A DNA stretch of 64,000 nucleotides from Fibrobacter sp. (lineage in GTDB: Bacteria; Fibrobacterota; Fibrobacteria; Fibrobacterales; Fibrobacteraceae). The position numbers were made by a program, and so were the translations under genes. Below the pieces are notes generated by a model that was not told where the DNA came from, made no database searches, and saw nothing but the letters and a program-made list of their open reading frames with translations. Position 1 is the stretch's first letter. Every line of letters begins with the position of its first letter. The DNA lies in assembly GCF_017545445.1 (NCBI RefSeq), contig NZ_JAFWOM010000148.1:17582-81581 (forward strand). The letters are read 5' to 3'. Positions 9,242 to 17,731 of the stretch are shown here, piece after piece.

Positions 9242-10634
9242 TGACAAGTTGGATTCTCGCCCCGCCATCTTTGGACGTAAGGTCACGAGCACCTTCCGCA
9301 AGATGTTTTCGTTTGACCATAGGCCGCCCGGCAATATCCGTACTTGCTGGATTCCGCCATTGGTGTTCCTCACGATTATCATCAATTTCCCGAGACTTTT
9401 GAAGTTGCGTTTTTACTTGAAAGAAGAACGCAAGCGTAGAGATCCGAACGATGTACGCATATTATTTTACTCGGACAACTTGGACGAAACAAACGGTATT
9501 GCTAACAATCTGAGAAACGTCATTCCATACATGCGTAACCATGGAATGAAGGCTTACCTCGCCGGAAGCGCATTCAACACTCGCCCCTGCGGTGTCGTCG
9601 AAAACAGCTATTGCATTTTGCTGCCTCGCTTGTTCACCATGGAACAGCTCGGATACGCCAATAGCGAACTTGCCATTCCTCGAATTTCGCCGGCATTGCG
9701 GTTGCTCAAGCGTTACCCCATCGACATGATTGAACTCGAAACGCCGAGTCCAGGAGCTTGGGTCGTTTGCTTTTGCGGCATGATTGCAGGCATCAAGGTG
9801 TTTAGCCATTACCGCACCGACGTGCCCACTTACGCCAAAACGCTTGTGAAAGCTAAATGGATGCATACATACGTGCTTTGGCTCATGCGTATTTTCTATT
9901 GGATGGCGCGCCCCGTCATTAGCCCTTGCGAAGACTATGCAAATATTCTCGAAAAGGAATTAAAGGTTCCAGCGAATCAAGTGAAAATCCTGCCTCGCGG
10001 ACTCCCCTTGGAAAGATTCTCGCCGGAATTGCGCGGCAAAGGCGTTTGGGAAAAATTCGGCAGCGAACGCAGCTTAAAGAAAGTGCGTTTCGCATTTATC
10101 GGGCGTATTTCCAAAGAAAAGAACCTGGAATTTTTGAACTCCGTTTGGGACAAGTTCTCGGCGAAATTTGACGATGTAGAGCTTATGTACGTCGGCTACG
10201 GCTGGTATCTTGAAGAAATCAAAAAACGGTTCAAAGACAATCCAAGCGTTTGCTTTGCTGGCGAACAAGGCGGCGAGATGCTCGCAAGTCTTTACGCAGA
10301 TGCGGACTTTTTCTTGTTCCCGAGCACAACCGATACGTTTGGAAACGTTGTTGTCGAAGCGATGGCCGCAGGAACCCCTGCAATCGTCAGCAATTACGGC
10401 GGTCCGAGAAGCATTGTGCAAGACGACAAGTGCGGTCGCATTTTGCCGATTGATGAGGCTAAGTGGATCGAGACATTGGAAGAATGCCGAACAATCAAGC
10501 TCGAAAAGCAAGATGTCTATGAACAGATGCGAATCGACAGCCACGAACGCAGCCAACGCTACACGCTTGAAAGCTCGACGAAAACGCAGTTCGAATACTT
10601 CAGGAAACTGAAGCAAGAAACGTACAGGATTTAG
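9204..10634 (+). CDS. Glycosyltransferase family 4
   Basis: A 476-residue GT-B retaining glycosyltransferase. The N-terminal Rossmann domain opens with 'VRILFYSDNLDETNGIANNLRN'. The donor domain has 'RFAFIGRISKEKNLEFLN', 'ELMYVGYGWYLEE', 'VCFAGEQGGEMLASLYADADFFLFPS' and the EX7E-type 'TFGNVVVEAMAAGTPAIVSNYGGP'. A ~70-residue basic, hydrophobic N-terminal extension precedes the catalytic fold and may bind membrane. The nearest relatives by motif are GDP-mannose-dependent mannosyltransferases. The start has AAAGGAG upstream and lies inside hisA, so the two are probably coupled. Acceptor unknown; a role in lipid or cell-surface glycan synthesis is inferred. Confidence 0.87.
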   Translation: MTIASSSTKLKTSDKLDSRPAIFGRKVTSTFRKMFSFDHRPPGNIRTCWIPPLVFLTIIINFPRLLKLRFYLKEERKRRDPNDVRILFYSDNLDETNGIANNLRNVIPYMRNHGMKAYLAGSAFNTRPCGVVENSYCILLPRLFTMEQLGYANSELAIPRISPALRLLKRYPIDMIELETPSPGAWVVCFCGMIAGIKVFSHYRTDVPTYAKTLVKAKWMHTYVLWLMRIFYWMARPVISPCEDYANILEKELKVPANQVKILPRGLPLERFSPELRGKGVWEKFGSERSLKKVRFAFIGRISKEKNLEFLNSVWDKFSAKFDDVELMYVGYGWYLEEIKKRFKDNPSVCFAGEQGGEMLASLYADADFFLFPSTTDTFGNVVVEAMAAGTPAIVSNYGGPRSIVQDDKCGRILPIDEAKWIETLEECRTIKLEKQDVYEQMRIDSHERSQRYTLESSTKTQFEYFRKLKQETYRI

Positions 10635-10833
10635 GTTAGACGATAGACGATAGACGAAAGATTATAGTTTGACAGCGAAGTTTCGACTTTTCTCATCTCG
10701 TCTTTGCATTCCGTGCAAGACATTTCGCCTCAGTTATGAAATCATGTAAACTAGCTTTCGTAACATTGCCTCTCTCGTCTAATACAACCATTATTCCTAA
10801 TACCTAAAACCTATTACCTAACACCTACATCCA
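10635..10833. repeat. Intergenic tract with two short tandem repeats
   Basis: The gap before mutY contains three AGACGAT units (10638-10657) and a run of CCTAATA/CCTAAAA/CCTATTA/CCTAACA units (10796-10828) ending just upstream of the mutY ATG. Apart from these repeats I see no gene, no clear ribosome-binding site for mutY and no good terminator. Confidence 0.6.
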
Positions 10834-12048
10834 ATGACACCCCATTCCTTAAAAAAGCTGTGCAAATGGTTCAAGGAGAACGCGGCGGAATTGCCGTGGA
10901 GGCCTGCGGACTTGGACGCGCCCCGTGATCCGTATGCGGTATGGATTAGCGAGACGATGTTGCAGCAGACACAAGTTTCGACTGTCAAGGATTACTTTAT
11001 CCGCTGGATGGGACGGTTCCCGAATGTGGAAACGCTTGCAAAAGCAGATGAAGCAGAAGTATTCAAGTATTGGCAGGGGCTTGGTTATTATAGTCGTGCT
11101 AGGAATATACTGAAGACCGCGAAGATTGTATGCGAGGAAAATTTACAGGATCCCCTTCGCTCCGCTTCGAGGATGACGTTGAATGAGAATGCTCGGGTGG
11201 GATGCAAAATGCCGGAGACCCGCAAGGAACTGGAAGCGTTACCGGGAATTGGCGCTTATACAGCAGGGGCAATTTTAAGCCTTGCCTACCATAAACGCGA
11301 AGCGATTTTGGACGGAAACCTTGTTCGAATTTTCAGCAGGCTTTATGAGCTTGCTTTTTTGCCGACGGATAAAGTAGAAAAAAGGAGATGCCCGATTAAA
11401 TCGGGCATGACAAGTAACGAAACGGGCATGACAGAAAAATCTTCCTCCGAGATTTATTGGGGATATGCGCGGGAGGTGGCAGATTCGCCGAAAGCATACA
11501 TGCACAACGAAGCTTTAATGGAGCTTGGCAGAACCGTTTGCAAGACAAAGTCGCCGCTCTGCGAAACATGCCCACTCCATAAAGAATGTCGTGCATTTTT
11601 GGATGGCCGCACGGCTGAATTTCCGCCCACAAAGAAGCGCACAGAAAAAAGCTGGCACGGAACAGTGCTCGTTATCGAAAGTGCAGACGAAAAAATTCTT
11701 GCTGTAAATGGTGGCCAAAAATTTTTGGACGGGCAGCTCGCTTTGCCCCATTTTGAAAGCGTTCGCGGAGCAACGGTCGGAATCCCTGCACAAGCAGAAG
11801 AATACATCAACGCGGATGATGTCGAATCGGTCAATGATTGCGGAACATTCCGCCATAACATTACCGTTCACAAAATCGAATGCAATGTGCTGCACATGCG
11901 GCTTACAACAACAGCAAATAATGCGCACTTGCCAAAATCTAAAGCGAATAGCGACAAGTCTGCCGTATTTGAATGGATTGAAAAAGCGAAAGCCTTTGAG
12001 ACTTTCGCGAACAGCTTTAGCTTGAAAGCTTTAAAGAAAGTGTTCTAG
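10834..12048 (+). CDS. mutY: A/G-specific adenine DNA glycosylase with two repeat-derived insertions
   Basis: Removes adenine mispaired with 8-oxoguanine. Motifs in order: 'LPWR', 'DPYAVWISETMLQQTQVSTV', 'WQGLGYYSRARN', the helix-hairpin-helix 'LEALPGIGAYTAGAI' with catalytic Asp in 'ILDGNLVRI', the 4Fe-4S cysteines 'CKTKSPLCETCPLHKEC', and a C-terminal NUDIX-like 8-oxoG recognition domain. Two segments have no counterpart in ordinary MutY: ~20 residues 'DPLRSASRMTLNENARVGC' before the HhH motif and ~20 residues 'RRCPIKSGMTSNETGMTEKS' after the catalytic region. Both are translations of intergenic-type repeat elements (11148-11178 and 11388-11408). All catalytic features remain, so it is probably functional. 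Confidence 0.92.
   Translation: MTPHSLKKLCKWFKENAAELPWRPADLDAPRDPYAVWISETMLQQTQVSTVKDYFIRWMGRFPNVETLAKADEAEVFKYWQGLGYYSRARNILKTAKIVCEENLQDPLRSASRMTLNENARVGCKMPETRKELEALPGIGAYTAGAILSLAYHKREAILDGNLVRIFSRLYELAFLPTDKVEKRRCPIKSGMTSNETGMTEKSSSEIYWGYAREVADSPKAYMHNEALMELGRTVCKTKSPLCETCPLHKECRAFLDGRTAEFPPTKKRTEKSWHGTVLVIESADEKILAVNGGQKFLDGQLALPHFESVRGATVGIPAQAEEYINADDVESVNDCGTFRHNITVHKIECNVLHMRLTTTANNAHLPKSKANSDKSAVFEWIEKAKAFETFANSFSLKALKKVF
11148..11178. repeat. In-frame repeat element in mutY (GGATCC-TTCGCT-GATGACG type)
   Basis: This stretch of mutY matches the consensus of intergenic elements at 53858-53885, 55169-55200 and 63634-63665 and of the hsdS insertion at 54511-54540: GGATc, TTCGCT, a C/G-rich GCT(C/T) step, and GATGACG. 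It lies exactly where MutY homologues have no residues. Confidence 0.65.
11388..11408. repeat. In-frame perfect palindrome in mutY
   Basis: ATGCCCGATT and AATCGGGCAT form 10-bp arms around a single A. A shorter related tract (ACGGGCATGACAG) follows 16 bases later. The insertion keeps the mutY frame open. Confidence 0.75.
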
Positions 12049-12066
12049 AATATTTAAGACCATTCG

Positions 12067-13776
12067 CTAAAAAGCTTTCTTTGCAGTGCAGAAAAATCGC
12101 ATACGACTATATCCACCATTCGGTGCTTGCTTTACTTCATCACCAAGAGCTTGAATGATGGTTCCAGCTAACGAAATCCCCCACTTCGGGAAGCGTTGCT
12201 CAAAAGTGGCATCCCAGAACCAGTCGCCCTTTACGATAAGCGGGTCTTGAGAACGAAGATTCCATTGCGCGTCGCTTCGGTATCGCAGAGAATGAGAAAT
12301 GCGGAACGTTTTTCGAATCAGCCAATCAGCATTGAACGAAACGAAAAATTCCGAGGGATTGACTTCAAAACGTTTTTCATTACCATCAATGCGTTCAAAA
12401 CCCGCAAGTGCAATAAACTTGAGCATATCCTTGTACCAAAGTTTTAACCAAAATTCTCCAGTCACACCTTTTATCCAAGAATTGATGCGTCCAGCATCGC
12501 CATGACGGAACAAGAAATCGACATCTTTAACAAATTCACTTACATCAAATGTTTCTGCACCATATTCTGCCCAAAAACTACCCCGAACGCCAAACCCAAG
12601 GAAATTCGTGAGAGAATCTTCAAAACGGACATACCCTTGCAATAAATTCATGTAGCCATCGGCGGTAAGCGAGATCGTATCACCGTCAAAATATTCATGT
12701 GTATCCGCCAAAGGATTCAAACGCGTTCCAGCAATGTTTTTTGCGCCCACTGTAATATTCATTTTTTCAAAAGCAGGAACCTGATATTCAACGCTATCTT
12801 GCACAAGCCAATCTCTATCGTTGATACCGAACATTACATCAAACTTGAGCGGTTTCATTGGAGCAAAACGCATTTCAAGGAACGGCCACAATACACGATC
12901 ACTCTGTAGGCCCGTATAAACCACGCCATCATCATCGACAAAGCGAAATGCAAGCCCTGCTGAAAGTTGTAGCATACCGCGCTGACAACTTTCACCGCAA
13001 TTATAAACGACAGATCCATTTACTTCATGGCGTTCACCAGATTCGTTTTTGCGCAGGTCCTGATATTCCGCATTTTCATAAACAAGCGTTGTCGAAAAAT
13101 TGCCAAAATCCGCACGCGCTTCAATACGCGGTTTATACTTTATCGGAATCCATCTGGAACTTTCAGAAAAAATCCATATGTATTCCATTCCTGCAAGAAC
13201 AAACGCATTTATAAAATCGTTTCTGTATCCAAGGCCACCGTAAGCAGAGCTGAACATCGGCCAGTTTTCACCAAAAAGCGAAAAAGATTTACCTACCAAA
13301 AATCTTCGGTACGATCTTGCCGAAGAAAAACAATAATGATCATCTTGAAATAAACGGAATGTCGCCCATAATCCATGAAACAGCGGTGAGCGGAAGCCAC
13401 CTTCCAAAATAGGGGTTCTATTCATAGGGCGATCTTTTTTTTCTATTAAAAAATCATTATAAATCATATCGCCCAATTCGTTACCAGATTTCATCCAAAT
13501 TGATGGTGTTTCAATAGGATCCCAGTTCGGCAAAACAGACAAGCGATTTAAAAGCTGACGGTAACGTAACTTGCGCGGAGTCCACAGTTCACTTTCAGAA
13601 TGGATTCCTCCTGCTCCAAGAGCACGATCAAAATAGAACGTAGGCGAGCCCACCAAAAATGTTCCATCGTCGCGGGAAACAACTTCCAAGCCATCCATTT
13701 CCGCATCGACAGACGCAAAGGAGGAACAAGCCCAAATAGCCACAATGACAATTATTTTATTCATAAATAATTTCAT
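12067..13776 (-). CDS. Exported, probably outer-membrane beta-barrel protein of unknown function
   Basis: I do not recognise this family. The 569-residue product starts with a signal peptide (MKLFMNKIIVIVAIWACSSFASVDA) and is then rich in alternating aromatic/hydrophobic strands ('GMLQLSAGLAFRFVDDDG', 'ATFEQRFPKWGISLAGTIIQAL'), ending in an aromatic residue as many outer-membrane proteins do. ATG 13776 is chosen because it forms a TGATG overlap with the upstream gene and has AAAGGAG nine bases before it. It is the last gene of the fmt-rsmB-14378-13776 transcript. A capsule-assembly or porin-like role is possible but not shown. Confidence 0.6.
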   Translation of the reverse strand: MKLFMNKIIVIVAIWACSSFASVDAEMDGLEVVSRDDGTFLVGSPTFYFDRALGAGGIHSESELWTPRKLRYRQLLNRLSVLPNWDPIETPSIWMKSGNELGDMIYNDFLIEKKDRPMNRTPILEGGFRSPLFHGLWATFRLFQDDHYCFSSARSYRRFLVGKSFSLFGENWPMFSSAYGGLGYRNDFINAFVLAGMEYIWIFSESSRWIPIKYKPRIEARADFGNFSTTLVYENAEYQDLRKNESGERHEVNGSVVYNCGESCQRGMLQLSAGLAFRFVDDDGVVYTGLQSDRVLWPFLEMRFAPMKPLKFDVMFGINDRDWLVQDSVEYQVPAFEKMNITVGAKNIAGTRLNPLADTHEYFDGDTISLTADGYMNLLQGYVRFEDSLTNFLGFGVRGSFWAEYGAETFDVSEFVKDVDFLFRHGDAGRINSWIKGVTGEFWLKLWYKDMLKFIALAGFERIDGNEKRFEVNPSEFFVSFNADWLIRKTFRISHSLRYRSDAQWNLRSQDPLIVKGDWFWDATFEQRFPKWGISLAGTIIQALGDEVKQAPNGGYSRMRFFCTAKKAF

Positions 13777-14378
13777 CACCAAAGGCTCCTTTCTACAGTA
13801 ACTCCAGCAGACAACATATTAGAACGTTTCGGAAGAGTCCAAAGTTGTTCCCACATTACATGAAAACCTGCACTATATTCTTTATACTTAAACACAGGCA
13901 GATTAATTCTTACAAACCAGCCAAATTCGGTTTCGTTATCAACCAACGTACCACCACGGAGGTCACTATTTTCTTTATCCGTATCAGCACGTGTCCAGTT
14001 ACAAGTAAAGCCCCCCCCAAGAACAACAGGATGAATAAGTTTCCATTTCCAATCAACACCAACTCGTCCTATGAACTGATGAACACCATCGTAATATATA
14101 TCTGTATTCGGCTTAAAATAAGCGTATTGGAACATCACAATACCATCCACGTCTTCCCAGTAAGTGTAGCGAATGCCGACACCACCATACAAAGCATTTT
14201 TCACGGCATCCATCAGGTCGCCCATCGGATAAAGTTCGCCCCCATCAAGAATGACAGACAAATGCGAAAAAGAAACATCACTTTGAACAGCCGCAGAATC
14301 ATTTCGAAATTGGAGTGGATCCTCCGCATGCAAAAACGATACCAAGCCTAAAGCAAGAATCGTAATAAGTTTTTTCAT
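13776..14378 (-). CDS. Small exported beta-barrel-like protein
   Basis: The 200-residue product begins MKKLITILALGLVSFLHAED, a signal peptide cleaved near residue 18. The rest is amphipathic beta strands rich in Tyr, Trp and Gly ('GGVGIRYTYWEDVDGIVMFQYAYF', 'FIGRVGVDWKWKLI', 'GFHVMWEQLW') ending in Trp, typical of eight-strand outer-membrane barrels. Its start overlaps the rsmB stop (ATGA), and its stop overlaps the next start, so the pair is translationally coupled and may act together. Function unknown. Confidence 0.6.
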   Translation of the reverse strand: MKKLITILALGLVSFLHAEDPLQFRNDSAAVQSDVSFSHLSVILDGGELYPMGDLMDAVKNALYGGVGIRYTYWEDVDGIVMFQYAYFKPNTDIYYDGVHQFIGRVGVDWKWKLIHPVVLGGGFTCNWTRADTDKENSDLRGGTLVDNETEFGWFVRINLPVFKYKEYSAGFHVMWEQLWTLPKRSNMLSAGVTVERSLW

Positions 14379-15640
14379 TTTTTATATTCCAAAGCTTGTG
14401 CGAAAAAGCCATCAAAACGAGAATCTTTCTGTCCTGGTAAAACAGACGGCCCCACTTTTTCAAATTCAGGATGAGCCTTGAGGAAGCGAGCGATAACGCG
14501 TGTCGTTTCAACAGGATCAGGGCTGCAAGTCGCATAAACGAGACGACCGTTCGGAGCGAGTGCCGTTGATGCGTTTTCAAGAATCTGGAATTGCAATTCA
14601 GCAATTTCATTAATAGATTCCGGAGTCATGCGATAGACGGATTCCGGACGACGCGCGATAACACCCATGTTGCTGCAGGGGACGTCAAGGAGGATGCGGT
14701 CGAAAAGGTATGGGCTATGGGGTCGGTCGCCTTCGGCTCCCTCTGGGGTATGGGCTACTGCGGCGAGGTCGAGGACTTCGGTTTTGATATTTGTGAGGCC
14801 GAGGCGATTCATCAGGTCTTGCATTTTTTCAAGTCGCGAAGCAGACGAATCGCTCGCGAAAATTTCTAACGAGCTATCCATTTCAGCCATGAGGGCAGTC
14901 TTGCCGCCGGGTGCGGCACAAGCGTCCCAAACTTTCAAGCCGGGCTTCAAGTCAAGGAGTTTCACGACTTCGAACGCAGACGGATTCTGAAACGAGAATT
15001 CGCCTTTCACAAATTCTGGCGTGGCAAGCAATAGCTTCACGCCGACATCACGTGGAATTTCAATGTAGCGATCGTACAGAATCGACGAACCCGTGATACC
15101 GAGTTTTTCGGCAAGCACCGGTGCGCTTGTTTTTTGCAAGTTCACACGAATCCATTCCGTCGGGCGATCGAGCGTTGCTTTTGCCAAAACTTCGGCACGG
15201 TCACCGCCATACACATCAAACCAGCGACGTACAAGCCATTCAGGCACAGAATTTTCGATACTTACGCGACGCACACGCTGTGGCGGAAGCGCGGGTTCGC
15301 CTTGACGGCGAGCCGTGCGGAGTACAGCATTCACAAGACGCGCAGTGCTTTCGCCAAGATTTGCAGACTTCGCAAGTTCCACGCTTGCATTAATCGCCGC
15401 ATAATCAGGAACGTCCATAAAGAACATCTGGAAGATACCCATTTCAAGAATCACACGAGCTTCGAGCGATGGCTTTTTCTTGGTGAGCGACTTGACGAAA
15501 TATTCGAGATACAAGTGCCTACGGCAAACGCCCAAAGCAAGTTCCATCGCAAAGGGTGAGAGTCCGCTTTCCTTGATGAACGAGCCATCTTTTAGCCAAA
15601 GCAAAAGGACTCGAAAGGCTTCTTCACGTTCCGTTAGCAA
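14375..15640 (-). CDS. rsmB: 16S rRNA cytosine-967 C5-methyltransferase with a repeat-derived insertion
   Basis: An N-terminal NusB-like RNA-binding domain (~residues 1-140) is followed by a Rossmann methyltransferase: 'WDACAAPGGKTALMAEM' (SAM binding), 'FDRILLDVPCSNMGVIARRPE' (Pro-Cys motif IV), 'LVYATCSPDPVE' (catalytic Cys, motif VI). About 18 residues, 'VAHTPEGAEGDRPHSPYL', sit between 'VLDLAA' and 'FDRILLDVPCS'; they are encoded by a copy of a repeat otherwise found between genes at 24685-24730 and 30195-30300. Start is TTG 15640 inside the fmt end with GAGG ten bases upstream. Confidence 0.9.
   Translation of the reverse strand: MLTEREEAFRVLLLWLKDGSFIKESGLSPFAMELALGVCRRHLYLEYFVKSLTKKKPSLEARVILEMGIFQMFFMDVPDYAAINASVELAKSANLGESTARLVNAVLRTARRQGEPALPPQRVRRVSIENSVPEWLVRRWFDVYGGDRAEVLAKATLDRPTEWIRVNLQKTSAPVLAEKLGITGSSILYDRYIEIPRDVGVKLLLATPEFVKGEFSFQNPSAFEVVKLLDLKPGLKVWDACAAPGGKTALMAEMDSSLEIFASDSSASRLEKMQDLMNRLGLTNIKTEVLDLAAVAHTPEGAEGDRPHSPYLFDRILLDVPCSNMGVIARRPESVYRMTPESINEIAELQFQILENASTALAPNGRLVYATCSPDPVETTRVIARFLKAHPEFEKVGPSVLPGQKDSRFDGFFAQALEYKK
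14708..14759. repeat. In-frame copy of the GGTATGGG / TCGCCTTCGGCTCC repeat inside rsmB
   Basis: The core GGTCGCCTTCGGCTCCCTCT with flanking TATGGG repeats is shared with 24685-24730 and 30240-30285. On the minus strand the intergenic copy at 24.7 kb would read 'AHTSEGAVGDRAHTPYP', nearly the peptide inserted in RsmB. Confidence 0.75.
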
Positions 15641-16557
15641 AATTGAAGTTCCTCGCGTTTTTGGATACCTCGCATAAAGTCTGCAACGGGCATGGGCTTT
15701 TTGCCTTCGGCCTGAATTTCAATTACTTCGAGAGCGCCCTCGCCAGTGCCAACAAAGAAGCGATTGTCCTTAAATTCGACAACGCCAGGAGCAAGCTTCG
15801 GAGCATTTTCTGGAGTATCCGTCTTGCGGAGATAGACCATGCGACCCCCAAGCTTCCCGTATCCGCCCGGCCACGGGTTAAATGCACGTATGCGGTTGTG
15901 GATCGTGAGTGCCGGCAAACTGAAATCAATCAAACCTTCTTCTTTCTTGATTTTCGGAGCGCCACTGGCCTGAGCGTGGTCTTGCGTCAAATCTTTTTCG
16001 CAGCCGTTCTTGAGTTGGTTAATCGCATCGTCCAACGCATCGCAGCCCGGAGCGACCATTTTGTCGAGCAAGCTTGCGGTCGTATCCTGATGGTCAATCA
16101 CAACCGTGCGCTGGGCAAGAATCGGACCATGATCCATCTTTTCGTCCAAACGGAAAACCGTTACGCCTGTTTCTTTGAGGCCATCGGCAATAGCTCGTTG
16201 CACCGGAGCAGCACCGCGATATTTCGGAAGCAAACTACCGTGAACGTTCACCGCACCAAATTTTGCAACACCCAAGATGTTCTTTGGCAAAATGGAATAA
16301 GCCACGACGACAAACAAGTCGGCATCGTATTTACGGAGGTCCGCTTCGAATTCCGGCGACTTCAAGTCCGTCGGCTGCAACACAGGCAAATTACAGTTAA
16401 GAGCAGCCACCTTTACAGGCGGAGGCGTAAGAACGCGGCCACGGCCCGCCGGACGATCCGGCTGCGTGACAACGGCTAAAACTTCGTTATCGGAAGCAAT
16501 CAAATGCTCCAAAAAATGCGCCGCAAATTCCGGCGTTCCCATAAATACAATTTTCAT
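15634..16557 (-). CDS. fmt: Methionyl-tRNA formyltransferase
   Basis: Formylates initiator Met-tRNA using 10-formyl-tetrahydrofolate. Seen: 'MKIVFMGTPEFAA', 'VVTQPDRPAGRGR', the catalytic/substrate segment 'NVHGSLLPKYRGAAPVQRAI', 'TGVTVFRLDEKMDHGPIL', and a C-terminal tRNA-binding domain from ~205 ('IRAFNPWPGGYGKL'). The length of 307 is normal. It heads the minus-strand operon with rsmB. No Shine-Dalgarno site precedes the ATG; a TATATT -10-like box ends exactly seven bases before it. Confidence 0.95.
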   Translation of the reverse strand: MKIVFMGTPEFAAHFLEHLIASDNEVLAVVTQPDRPAGRGRVLTPPPVKVAALNCNLPVLQPTDLKSPEFEADLRKYDADLFVVVAYSILPKNILGVAKFGAVNVHGSLLPKYRGAAPVQRAIADGLKETGVTVFRLDEKMDHGPILAQRTVVIDHQDTTASLLDKMVAPGCDALDDAINQLKNGCEKDLTQDHAQASGAPKIKKEEGLIDFSLPALTIHNRIRAFNPWPGGYGKLGGRMVYLRKTDTPENAPKLAPGVVEFKDNRFFVGTGEGALEVIEIQAEGKKPMPVADFMRGIQKREELQFC

Positions 16558-16570
16558 ATTGTAAAATATA
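16558..16570 (-). promoter_or_regulatory. -10-like box placed for leaderless fmt mRNA
   Basis: Read on the minus strand, TATATT (16570-16565) is followed by seven bases (TTACAAT) and then the ATG. No convincing -35 is seen. The same spacing occurs at xseB, uvrA, relB and dedA. Confidence 0.5.
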
Positions 16571-16664
16571 GTTTTTAAGAAGATTCCCGTCGGAGTTTAT
16601 CTCGGTCAAGGGACAGGAATGGCAAAGACATTGAACAATTCAATTTGACGCAATACGCAGCAAT

Positions 16665-17489
16665 TTACGCTCTACGAATAGTAGGAACACTCGCCAAAAG
16701 CTTTTTCGTGTAATCGTTCTGTGGATTCGAGAGAACATCATCAGCAGCCCCATGTTCCACAGCATGGCCAAAGTACATCACAAGTACTTCGTCGCTTAAC
16801 GCACGGACCACTTGCATGTCATGACTAATAAACAAAATGGAGAGTCCTAGTTCGCAACGCAAATCATCAAGCAAGTGCAAAATCTGCGCCTGCACAGACA
16901 CATCCAAAGCGCTCGTCACTTCATCGCAAAGCAACACCTTGGGACGAACCATTAAGCTACGCGCAATGCAAAGGCGTTGACGCTGCCCCCCCGAAAATTC
17001 ATGCGGAAACTTGTCCATTGCCCCCGTCGGGAGCGAAACACGGTCCAAGAGTTCCTTAGCACGCTTGCAAGCATCATCAAAAGGAATGCCACGGGCAACA
17101 ACGGGTGCTGTCAAGATTTCAGCCACAGTCTGTCGCGGGTTCAAGCTGCTAAACGGATCCTGAAAAATCATCTGCACCAAATCCGAAACACGAACAAAAT
17201 CCTTCGCCGTCCCCACTTTTCCATTTTTCACCGAAAATCCGAATAAATTAACATCACCCTTAGCAATGGGCACAAGTCCTACTAGCGACTTCACAAGCGT
17301 TGATTTACCACAGCCCGACTCTCCCACAATCGAAAGAATTTTCCCCTGCGGTAGCGAAAAAGAAACATTGTCAACAGCAGTAAAATAATCCTTGACCTTG
17401 CTGAAAACGCCACCGCGAATCGGGAACTTTACCGTAAGTTCGTTCACCTCGATGGCCGGAACTGCCTTATCAAAATTTTCGATGTTCAT
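16665..17489 (-). CDS. ABC transporter ATP-binding protein, oligopeptide/dipeptide (DppF/OppF) type
   Basis: This 274-residue ATPase has Walker A 'GESGCGKST', the Q-loop 'QMIFQDPFSSLNPRQTV' characteristic of peptide-importer ATPases, signature 'FSGGQRQRLCIARSL', Walker B 'VLLCDEVTSALD', and H-loop 'LFISHDMQVV', then the family tail 'NDYTKKLLASVP'. No permease or binding-protein genes are adjacent, so partners must lie elsewhere. It follows xseB by 12 bases on the same strand. The upstream TTG codon at 17492 is an alternative start. Confidence 0.88.
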   Translation of the reverse strand: MNIENFDKAVPAIEVNELTVKFPIRGGVFSKVKDYFTAVDNVSFSLPQGKILSIVGESGCGKSTLVKSLVGLVPIAKGDVNLFGFSVKNGKVGTAKDFVRVSDLVQMIFQDPFSSLNPRQTVAEILTAPVVARGIPFDDACKRAKELLDRVSLPTGAMDKFPHEFSGGQRQRLCIARSLMVRPKVLLCDEVTSALDVSVQAQILHLLDDLRCELGLSILFISHDMQVVRALSDEVLVMYFGHAVEHGAADDVLSNPQNDYTKKLLASVPTIRRA

Positions 17490-17501
17490 CAAGCGTCCAA
17501 T

Positions 17502-17702
17502 TCAAGCATCTAATTCGGCTAGAGCATCTTGAACATTCTTTTCGGTCGCAATCAAGATCTGGCGGCACTTGCGCAAAAGCTGCGTAGCCTCTTGAACCTC
17601 CACAGCAAGTTCATCAATTTCCATCTCGGAATTGTCTATTTTCGAGAGAATTTCCTCTAAACGTGCCATTGCGTTTTTATATTCAAAATTTTGCTCACTC
17701 AT
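17502..17702 (-). CDS. xseB: Exodeoxyribonuclease VII small subunit
   Basis: The 66-residue protein has the XseB pattern: 'FEYKNAMARLEEILSKIDNSEMEIDEL', then a coiled segment with 'QLLRKCRQIL'. It stabilises the XseA nuclease, whose gene is not in the window. A TATATT box ends seven bases before the ATG with no Shine-Dalgarno site. The start region faces the divergent envelope operon beginning at 17732, so the two share a 29-bp promoter gap. Confidence 0.9.
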   Translation of the reverse strand: MSEQNFEYKNAMARLEEILSKIDNSEMEIDELAVEVQEATQLLRKCRQILIATEKNVQDALAELDA

Positions 17703-17715
17703 ATCGACGAATATA
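17703..17715 (-). promoter_or_regulatory. -10-like box placed for leaderless xseB mRNA
   Basis: Minus-strand TATATT (17715-17710) is followed by seven bases (CGTCGAT) and ATG. On the plus strand the same bases include TATAGT, a possible -10 for the divergent operon, so the two promoters would overlap. Confidence 0.5.
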
Positions 17716-17731
17716 GTTAGATTTAAACCAA

